Shown here piece after piece: positions 1 through 8,200 of a DNA stretch of 25,006 bases. How positions within the stretch are numbered: position 1 is the stretch's first letter; every line of letters begins with the position of its first letter. The translations under genes were made by a program, and so were the position numbers. Source of the DNA: Roseburia sp. CAG:10041_57 (lineage in GTDB: Bacteria; Bacillota; Clostridia; Lachnospirales; Lachnospiraceae); the NCBI GenBank assembly GCA_001916965.1, contig MNTL01000084.1, forward strand, positions 1 to 25,006. The letters run 5' to 3'. The notes under the pieces are model-generated. The model was not told where the DNA came from. It did no database searches and was given only the letters and a program-made list of their open reading frames with translations.

Positions 1-10
1 CTAACATATT

Positions 11-220
11 TTATTCCTCCACTTCTTTCAATTCCATCTGTTTTCTTGTCCTCTTATTGCCAGAAATCATTTTATGACCAGAATAGACTGCCATAATCAT
101 GCATATCAAAGAGCCAAACGCAAAGTATTTGTGTGCTGCTTTTAACCCTTTATACCCTGTATAAAAAGTTCCAACCATTGTAACTATTGCTCCGATTGAC
201 CAATATTTATGTGCTTTCAT
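11..220 (-). CDS. Two-helix membrane microprotein with internal duplication
   Basis: This is a 69-residue protein with two predicted membrane helices (about residues 7-22 and 33-46) and a basic then acidic C-terminal tail. I start it at 220 rather than at the longer in-frame Met (328), because a GGAGGTG ribosome binding site lies about 5 nt upstream of the ATG at 220. The extra N-terminal residues of the longer form are a frame-shifted reading of a macrodomain signature. The two halves are a tandem repeat: residues 3-28 and 29-54 share the pattern AHKY-x3-G-x4-M-x4-Y-x-G-x-K at an exact spacing of 26. It resembles small Clostridia proteins that I recall being annotated DUF6219, but that match is from memory. 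Function is unknown; an inner-membrane location is inferred. Its ATG overlaps the stop of the upstream short ORF (ATGA), which suggests translational coupling. Confidence 0.8.
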   Translation of the reverse strand: MKAHKYWSIGAIVTMVGTFYTGYKGLKAAHKYFAFGSLICMIMAVYSGHKMISGNKRTRKQMELKEVEE

Positions 221-372
221 GATACACCTCCATATTTTATTATCAACATCATAGCACCATCTACACCGCCTCCGCCAAGAAGAGAGTTGTTTGCTGCATT
301 CACAATTGCCTGCACATGGAAAGTCCATATCCCAATACAGATACCAGACTCAGTGCCAGAACCGAGCACCAT
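217..372 (-). pseudogene. Macrodomain (ADP-ribose-binding) remnant, short ORF
   Basis: Reading the minus strand in the frame that ends with TGA at 217-219 gives a 51-residue ORF from an ATG at 370-372. Positions 250-315 encode AIVNAAN, then two residues, then LLGGGGVDGA. This is the ADP-ribose-binding signature of the macrodomain family (YmdB/Af1521 type). A full macrodomain is about 150-170 residues. Here the expected continuation (HRAAG and so on) is missing: after GAM the frame runs through unrelated residues into the ribosome binding site and ATG of the next gene. The roughly 18 residues before the signature do not look like a normal macrodomain N-terminus. I read it as a deletion remnant, although the ATGA overlap with the microprotein means it could still be translated. 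No clear ribosome binding site is visible before its ATG. Confidence 0.6.
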
Positions 373-573
373 GTGATAATCAGATTATGTTTGTGTAATT
401 TTTTCATGCATTTTCCTTTCTACTATATGTATATTATTAATTGTACAAATTTTTTATTTATATTATATATACTTTTGTCAGAAAGTACAACATTCCAGAG
501 GTTATTTTCAGAATTATGCTGTTTTTATTATGAATGTCTTATATGCTCGTTTTTTACATACTTTTTCTTTTTT
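373..573. other. AT-rich intergenic region with no gene recognised
   Basis: This stretch between the macrodomain remnant and the aldo/keto reductase promoter is very T-rich on the plus strand. The short plus-strand reading frame across it (316-582) has low-complexity Phe/Leu/Tyr-rich coding and lacks a ribosome binding site. I see no RNA gene, repeat or clear terminator in it. Confidence 0.5.
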
Positions 574-602
574 TTGCATTGAATCTATGTTGTTTTTATT
601 AT
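574..602 (+). promoter_or_regulatory. Predicted sigma-A promoter of the aldo/keto reductase gene
   Basis: TTGCAT (574-579) and TATTAT (597-602) are separated by 17 bp. The transcript would start near 609, leaving a leader of about 45 nt. A purine-rich GGGGAAAGGA ribosome binding site lies about 10 nt before the ATG at 655. Confidence 0.6.
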
Positions 603-654
603 AGGATTAGCATAGTAACATAAAGTACTACTGAATGGGGAAAGGATTACTCTT

Positions 655-1656
655 ATGAACAGAATGTATGTTGCGGCTGAGAACCGCTACGAAACGATGA
701 AATATCACCGCTGTGGCAGCAGTGGTCTGATGCTGCCTGCTGTTTCACTTGGATTATGGCACAATTTTGGAAGCAACGGTAACTATGACAATATGCTGGA
801 TATGTGTTTCACAGCTTTTGATCAGGGAATTACGCATTTTGACCTGGCTAATAATTATGGGCCGGTTCCCGGTGCTGCCGAGGAGAACTTTGGCCGCATC
901 TTAAAGGATGGGCTTGGCAATTACCGTGATGAACTGGTCATCTCTACCAAAGCCGGTTATGACATGTGGAAGGGGCCTTATGGCAACTGGGGTTCCCGCA
1001 AGTACCTGATTGCCAGCCTTGACCAAAGCTTACAGCGCATGGGACTTGACTATGTAGATATCTTCTACCATCACAGACCGGATCCTGAGACTCCGTTAGA
1101 AGAGACTATGCTGGCACTGGATTCCATTGTCAAGAGTGGTAAAGCGCTCTATGTCGGCATCTCCAATTATAACAAAGCACAGACACAGGAAGCTGTGGAG
1201 ATTCTTCGTGAATTGAAGACACCTTTTATTATCAATCAGCGCAAATATTCCATGTTTGAACGTAATATTGAAGAAGATGGCCTGAAATCCTATGCAGCGC
1301 AAAATGGCATTGGCATCATTGCCTTCTGTCCACTGGCACAGGGCCTTCTGACAAACAAATACCTGCACGGTATTCCGGAAGACAGCCGTATCCGTACTGA
1401 TGGCCGTTTCCTGCATGAAGATGCCCTGTCTGAATCCAGACTGGCTCAGATCCGTGCATTGAATGACATCGCCGAGAATCGTGGCCAGACTCTGGCACAG
1501 ATGGCTCTTTCCTGGGTATTACGTGACGGAGAAGTGACTTCTGTATTAATCGGTGCTTCCAGAGCTTCCCAGATTACCGAAAATACAAAGATCGTAGAAG
1601 CTTCTGTATTTACATCTGATGAGCTGGATGCCATTGAAGCTGTCTTAAATGCCTGA
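655..1656 (+). CDS. Aldo/keto reductase, YghZ / L-glyceraldehyde-3-phosphate reductase type
   Basis: This is a 333-residue NADPH-dependent cytosolic oxidoreductase of the aldo/keto reductase superfamily with a TIM-barrel fold. The catalytic tetrad is recognisable: Asp63 in HFDLANNYG, Tyr68, Lys99 in STKAGYD, and His139 or His140 in FYHHRPDPETP. The stretch from about 26 to 80 (SLGLWHNFG ... GAAEENFGR) and the MWKGPYGNWGSRKYL segment near 104-119 are typical of the YghZ/AKR14-like group. That group reduces L-glyceraldehyde-3-phosphate and methylglyoxal-type aldehydes. C-terminal residues around 299-303 (IGASR) match the usual NADPH 2'-phosphate-binding region. Length is normal for the family. 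It is the only plus-strand gene, monocistronic, with its own promoter (574-602) and terminator (1674-1716). The exact substrate cannot be deduced. Confidence 0.93.
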   Translation: MNRMYVAAENRYETMKYHRCGSSGLMLPAVSLGLWHNFGSNGNYDNMLDMCFTAFDQGITHFDLANNYGPVPGAAEENFGRILKDGLGNYRDELVISTKAGYDMWKGPYGNWGSRKYLIASLDQSLQRMGLDYVDIFYHHRPDPETPLEETMLALDSIVKSGKALYVGISNYNKAQTQEAVEILRELKTPFIINQRKYSMFERNIEEDGLKSYAAQNGIGIIAFCPLAQGLLTNKYLHGIPEDSRIRTDGRFLHEDALSESRLAQIRALNDIAENRGQTLAQMALSWVLRDGEVTSVLIGASRASQITENTKIVEASVFTSDELDAIEAVLNA

Positions 1657-1673
1657 AGGATAAGAACTTATGC

Positions 1674-1716
1674 AAAAGGCGTCTGTAGTATTATTGCAGA
1701 CGCCTTTTCTTTATTA
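1674..1716 (+). terminator. Intrinsic terminator after the aldo/keto reductase, probably bidirectional
   Basis: A perfect 12-bp stem (AAAAGGCGTCTG 1674-1685 paired with 1697-1708) has an 11-nt loop and a CTTTATTA tail. It starts 18 bp after the stop codon. The A-run on the left arm gives a T-run on the minus strand, so it may also end the convergent gene at 1736-2047. Confidence 0.85.
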
Positions 1717-1735
1717 CATGTTATTATACGGTTTT

Positions 1736-2047
1736 CTACTCTTTTGTCAGCCGGATTACTTTCAGCTCCGCTTCATTCATCCTGCGTTCTTCCAGTTCCA
1801 GAGAACTCTTCATTTCTTCATAAGCACGTTTTACATCCAGATAATCCTGATGTTCCTGGCTGTTATTCCACTGCCAGAATCTCCAGTTATTCTTCTTATA
1901 CTGTTTGTAACGTGACCGAGCTGTCCCATATGCATATAATGCACGTTCATAGTCCCATTTCTTCTCACCTACAACAGACTGTGCAAAATCGAATTCGTAC
2001 TTTGCAGCGATCAATTCAAGATCCTCTTTCCGGCTGTTGTTCTCCAT
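1736..2047 (-). CDS. Hypothetical protein, charged and helical
   Basis: This is a 103-residue soluble protein that I do not recognise. It is rich in Glu, Lys, Arg and aromatic residues. Two predicted helical or coiled-coil segments (about residues 5-50 and 62-100) flank a Trp-rich patch (W55, W58, W60 in NNWRFWQW). There is no signal peptide, membrane segment or metal-binding motif. The ATG at 2045-2047 is preceded by AAAGGGAG at about 9-10 nt. A near-consensus promoter lies upstream (2116-2144), just beyond the terminator of the giant gene, so it is independently transcribed. It ends facing the aldo/keto reductase gene and probably shares its hairpin terminator. Confidence 0.72.
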   Translation of the reverse strand: MENNSRKEDLELIAAKYEFDFAQSVVGEKKWDYERALYAYGTARSRYKQYKKNNWRFWQWNNSQEHQDYLDVKRAYEEMKSSLELEERRMNEAELKVIRLTKE

Positions 2048-2115
2048 GCGTTCATTCTCCCTTTACCTGTATATCACTATTATCCCTTTATCTGTATACT
2101 TTCATACCCTAGAAC

Positions 2116-2144
2116 ATAATAGTACTTTGGTACATTATTGTCAA
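2116..2144 (-). promoter_or_regulatory. Near-consensus sigma-A promoter for the 103-residue gene
   Basis: On the minus strand, TTGACA (2144-2139) and TATTAT (2121-2116) are separated by exactly 17 bp. Much of the spacer forms an imperfect palindrome (TAAT-GTAC ... GTAC-TATTA), which could be a repressor operator; that part is inference. Confidence 0.75.
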
Positions 2145-2154
2145 CTGACATCCT

Positions 2155-2190
2155 TAGGCAAAAAAGAGCATCCTAAAAGGACACTCTTTT
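2155..2190 (-). terminator. Intrinsic terminator of the giant rhamnogalacturonan-degrading gene
   Basis: On the minus strand AAAAGAGTGTCC (2190-2179) pairs with GGATGCTCTTTT (2173-2162). This gives a 12-bp stem with two G-T wobbles and a 5-nt loop, followed by more T residues. It begins 13 bp after the stop codon at 2203. Confidence 0.85.
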
Positions 2191-2202
2191 CTGTGAAAGT
2201 AT

Positions 2203-5200
2203 TTATTTGGCAATCAATACCATAATATCTGTCATCTGATTGGTCTGCAAAGCTACATTGCCAATCTCATTGACTGTTGTAATACTGCTCAGTACATATT
2301 CCCCTGTAATCAGGTCTCTACTGAACAGATATGCAATCTGGCCATTATATGCACCTACATTCATGTGAATGCCAATTGCATAAGGAAGCACCTGCGTATG
2401 ATATGGCTTAAAGTGGAAGGTTATAAATCCTTCTGCGAAATTAGGAACTGCTTCCAATGCGGAGCCTAATTCCAGAGTATCTGCCTTATCATCTATTCCT
2501 GATGCATCAATTGTATAGCCAATGCCATTTCCAAGATGTGTCATCAGATACAGGTTATGTCCATAATATTTCTGTAAAAGCTCAGCCTTTAAGCGTGCTT
2601 TCTGATCTACCTGTACATTCACATATGGAAGTCCACCATCTGTTACAGTCTCTGCAAGTGGTGTGCTCTGGTCAGGAATTGCAACCCAGTTATTAGATGC
2701 CACGGTTGTGGTGCCTGCTGAACTGCTGCTGTTGTCAGAAGAACTGTTGCTGTCGGAAGAATCACTGCTTCCTGTAGAACCGCTTTCTGTTGTTCCACTT
2801 CCTGTATTGTCATCCGTCTTGCTGTCGTCCTTATTATCATTATCCTTGTTAGTATCATCCTTCTTATCATCATCGGATGCATCAACTTTGATTGTACGGA
2901 CAATAATGGCATCCAGTCTGGATGTAGCACCGGAAGTAAATTCACAAGTCAGCTGTCCATCTGTTACTGTAACTTCAACGCTCTTAACAGTATAAGCACC
3001 TGCTGCATTGCTTACGCTTACTCCTGTTCCTTCAATCGTAGCTTTTACAGTACTCTTGTATGCAGAACCACCTACAATATCTACCTGATATGTTCCATTT
3101 GGTACATCAACAGCAAATGTCTGTCCATCAGGGATTGCAAAGTCTGTGTATACAGCCTTAGGAAGTACTCCTGCCTGTGTATAATCTTCTTCTCTACCCT
3201 GAATAGAAGCTGTTGCATCCAGGAATCCATAGCCTTTTTCTTCCGTATAATTGATACCAAGCTGCTCTGCTGTCTTCGTACCGCCCTTACCATTTACAGT
3301 AATGGTTGTATATCCGTCTGCTGCTGTTGCATCCTTAATACCAAAGTCAAATGCTGCTGTAATCTTGTATGCTACTGTGATTTCTGCCTCTACTGCCTCA
3401 TCAAAGCCATCAATTGTACCTGTAATCTTATAAGTACCAATTGTTTCTGTATCAATTGCCGCTGCTTCTTTGGCATTCCATGTAACTACACTGTTGCCAG
3501 TCTTCTTGTCAGCGTAGATTGCTTCTACTGTTACAGGAAGCTGTGCTGCTACATCTGTAGACTGATATACTACTTCTGCATATGTAGTCGGTACTGATGT
3601 AATATAAGTATCTACAATATGTACAACTACCTGTACTTCATCTTCTGTGCCTTCTACTGTACCTTTTACAGTATAGTCTGCAATCTTGGTAATATCCAGC
3701 TTGCTGGTATCCCATGTTACCTTCTTCTGCTCTTTTGTAGTATTGGTATAAGTTACTGACACTGTTTCAGGAAGTGTTACTTCTACACCTACTACAGATG
3801 TGATGTCTTCAATTGCTGCGTATCCGATTACTTCATTGGCTACTACAGTTACCTTAATTGTAAGTGCATCCTCATAGCCCTTAATCGTACCATATACTGT
3901 ATAAGTTCCTGTCTTATTGATATCAAGTTCTGTTACATCCCATGTGATGTCTGCCTGAATCTCATCCCCGTCAAGTGTCTTAACTGTTACTGTTGCAGGA
4001 AGCAGGCTTGCTGCTGTCTGTCCATCTTCAAGTGGTGTTCCCTCTACGATTGTTACATCGTCCAGCTTACCTACTGAAGCAATGGCAACTGCTGTCTCTA
4101 CTTCAAGTGCTCTTGACATAAAGGATGTTTTACCATCTACGATAGCTGCGATCTTGTAAGAATATGTCTTACCTGCATCTACAGTCTTATCTGTATATAC
4201 ATAAGTTACATCTGTTGTATCTTCTGTGTCTTCCTCATCATTTTTATCCTGCGCTGCTGCCCATTCGTCATAGTTCACATCTTTGATGGTAAGACCTGTA
4301 AAGTAATTGCCTGGATATCCGTTTTTACTTGGTGTATTCACAATGTTCAGAACACCGTCAGTAACCTCAACGGTTTTGGTTTCATATGTAGCCTGCTTGT
4401 CACTATTGCCACGCCTTACATCTGCGAATTCTACATCTTCTGCTGTTACCTTATTGTATACATTTCCTGAACCATTATATATATAATATGTTACTTCATA
4501 TGTACCATTCGGCACATCCACGTCAAATTCTACTGATGTATTTGCTTTCCATCCTAATACGCAATCATTATAGACATCTGCAAGTTCATCTTCATCCGTA
4601 AATGCTGAGTAACTCTTATTATCATTAATGGAAGTATCTGTAAATCCATAGCCAAGGCTCTTGCTGTACTTAGTATCAGCCAATACCTGTGTCCATCCCT
4701 CTGCTACATTCCCTGCACCGAAGTCGAACTTCAGATATACAGGCTCCTCTTCTTCCTCATCATCCGCTGTGGAAGAACCATCTGCCTTTTTCAGATCATC
4801 CAGTTCCAGTGTATCGAGAAGCTTATACTTGCCGTTCTCGTCTGCTCTGTAGATTTCATAGCCTTCGATATCATGTCCATAAGCACCGTCATTTGCAGCT
4901 GTGAAATTCACATCTACTGAACTGCTGGTTACTTTACCTTCGCTAAGTTTGGCTGTTACCAGACCCTCGCTGAGTAAGTAACTTAAATTAGCAGGCTGGT
5001 TATAACCAACGTTCTGCCATGCCACGCCTTCTCTGTAAGCGAGGTTCTCTAACAGACAAGGTACTACATAGTCTGTCTGAATTGTTGTTGTATAAATACG
5101 TACTTTGTTATTATCTGATGCACATCTGGCAATGATTTCTTCACGCCAGTCGCCTAGGATATCTGCAACCAGTCCAAGATTACCCTTTGTACCGTTGCTG

Positions 5201-8200
5201 GAGTAAATCTCTGTAGAATAGAGAAGTCTCTCCTGTGTCTCTTCTTCGTAATTCCATTTTGCAATGGTAACACCTGTTGGTGCATAAGCTTCCTTGTTAA
5301 AGGTATGATCCTGTATCTCGCTGAGCAGATCCCCATCCCAGAAGATTGAGAAATTGGAAGCCGGTGTAGAATCTGCTAACTTAATAAAGTTGTCCAGTGT
5401 TGACCAGGTGGAATATACTTCACCATCTGTAGAATCCCACGCAGGTTCATCATTGCTTTCATATGTAGGGCTTGCAATTGACCAGAACTCTGCGCCTTCT
5501 GCAGTAGGGTCAATATCTGCTGCCACACCACGTCCTGTGTCTTTTCCTGTGTAATAGCCCATCAGGACTTCACCGGTCTCTGCATCATGGATCTCTACAT
5601 GATACTTAGCATCATCATGCTCATGTACTGCCATAACTTCCAGCCCGTCATTCCAGGATACCCAGTCAGATACATGCATGGCATCACCATGTCCCATGCC
5701 TGTGGAATATTTTACCGTTCCGTCATGGTCAATTGTCAAAGAGCCATAGATAATTTCGTCTTTTCCATCATTATCAATATCATTTACACTGAGTCCATGA
5801 TTACCCTGTGCTTCATATTCACTGCCTGCATCATTGGTATCAAATGCCCAGTATTCTGCAATTTCATCACCTACGCCATCACCGTCAGTATCTTTCAGAT
5901 AGTATGCTGTCAGACATGTTCTGGTGTAGTATCCTCTTGTAAATACTGCAAAAGGCGTCTGTCCATCAAGGTATGCTGTTGCAGACAGGAATCTGTCTAC
6001 ACGGTTGCCGTATGCATCCCCCCAGGCACCAACTTTACCTCTTGCCGGTGTGTAATCTACCGTGTCAATGATGCTTCCATCTTCACCATTGAACATTGTG
6101 AAATATTCAGGTCCATCCAGAATGTATCCACTGCTGTTACGATAATCATTCTTATTACTGATTATATTAACTGGCAGTTCTGATGCCGGGCATGCCCCAA
6201 CATGATCTGATTCTGTCAACGTAGCTGCTGTACCATCTTCACTTGTGTATACTGTTGTGCCGTCTGCTGTCTTAACTGCGATCTCTGCCTTGCCATCACA
6301 ATCATAGTCCCATACCTGGAACTGTGTATAGTGTGCACCGGAACGGATATTGACACCCATGTCAATTCTCCAGAGAAGTGATACCTTACCGGTTGCATAA
6401 TTGATATCATATCCATCCAGGAAAGTCTTGCCTGTATAGCCGCTGCCTGAATTGTCCTTGGCATTGCTTGGATACCATTTTACGATCAGTTCCAGCACGT
6501 CGTCGCCATCCAGATCGCCGACAGACATGTCATTTGCTGTATAGCTGCATGTAGAACCATCCGGCATTGTCTCATCTTCCGGACAATACAGCTTCAGTTC
6601 CAGATACTGCTTGTCCCAGCACTTCGTAGATACTGCACTGACACCAATAGAAGAATCATTGCTTCCTACGACTTTGAATGTATCGGATGCGCTACCGCCT
6701 TCATATACCATATTGGTTACAGAGATACCGGAAGCGATCTTATTGTTATTGCAATATACATCAAAGGTTGTCTTTAAATTATTGTTACTGTCAAAATCTG
6801 CATCAAAGCTTCTCCAGCTTAAATATACGCCCTTTGTTAAAGCATTGCCGTCTTTGTCTGTTGCAGACACCAAAGTTTCTGCTCCGCTCTCGCCTGCAAG
6901 ATTGATTACTACCAGAGCTCTGTCAGAATAACTTTCTCTGCCGCCTCTTACCAGACTTCCTACGATAGGAGTCTCACAGGAATCAGATAATTCACCTGCG
7001 CCACCGGCATTGAGTGCGCATACCTTATAATAATAATGAATATTTGTGGAAATCTCTTCGTCAGTATCTGTGAACTTCGTTGTTGTAGACTGACCGATCT
7101 TCTCATAGCCCTTGAATCCCTTATCATCCTCTGCCTTATCAGAACGATAGATCAGATATTTGATAACAGGATATTTGCTGTCCTCTACTGTGGAAGCTTC
7201 CCATTCCAGTGTTATCGTATGCTGTAACTCTGTCGCATTGGAAGCAGGGTCGATACACTTCAGATTCTGAGGTATCGAAGGAGCTTTCACTCCATCAAGT
7301 ACTGCCTTGACAGAGATTGTCTCACTGGGAGCTGACTCTGTACCATCTGCTGTGTAGCATGTCATGTAATACTCATAAGTTTCTCCAAGATCAACTGACA
7401 TTGCACGGCAGTCAAGTTCGGATTCCTTATATTCTGCTGCTGTAAAATCTTTTACTTCTACGAATTTCTTATCAGAAGTACCTTTCTGATAGATCTTGTA
7501 ACCTGCTGCATCTGATACAGGATTGAAGCCGATCAGGAATGTATAGTTGCTGCCATTTACAGAAGCTTCTGTTGCGGTAAGTCCGCTTGGAGATTCCAGA
7601 AGACTTGTAATGGTAAAGCCGTTCAGGTACATATTCGTACCACCAACTACCAGATTGAGCTGACCATCAGTCACACGTACTGTATTGGTACAGCTTCCCA
7701 GTGCCTGCTTCGTAGAGATAGAACCAAGTGATACACCCTCTGCTGTGTAAGCCGGTTTGATCGTACTGGTTCCCGGTAACAGATCACATGCATATACAGT
7801 CACTTCGTAATCGCCATTTGGAAGGTCTACTGCAAATTCACCTGCACCAAGGGAAAAATCATCTGCCATGTCAGAAGAATCTGTATTGCCGTTATTGCTT
7901 CTGCATCGTCCATTACCTGGCAATGTGAGCCAGCCATAGCCTGACTCTGCGCTGTATGCCTGATCATATTCAACACCTGTCCATCCGTCCATTGTAGGTG
8001 AACCCTTGTAGTTGATATCGAATTTATAGCCGGCTGTTTTCGTACTTACCTGAATCTTATCAGATAACTCGCCAACGCCTTTTTCATTGAACCCACCTAC
8101 TGCATACACATAAGTAACACCTGCTTCACAGGAAGAATCGGTGTACTTTCTGGATGCTGATACAGAATACTTCTCTGCATTGGAGAAATCCACATCATCT

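Noticed and set aside
316..582. Plus-strand 88-codon reading frame
   Set aside because: Low-complexity Phe/Leu/Tyr-rich product from T-rich DNA, no ribosome binding site, overlaps the macrodomain remnant and the intergenic promoter region.
5587..6183. 198-codon plus-strand frame opposite the PL11 domain
   Set aside because: Antisense to a clearly conserved catalytic domain; Ile/Cys-rich composition typical of a complementary-strand shadow.
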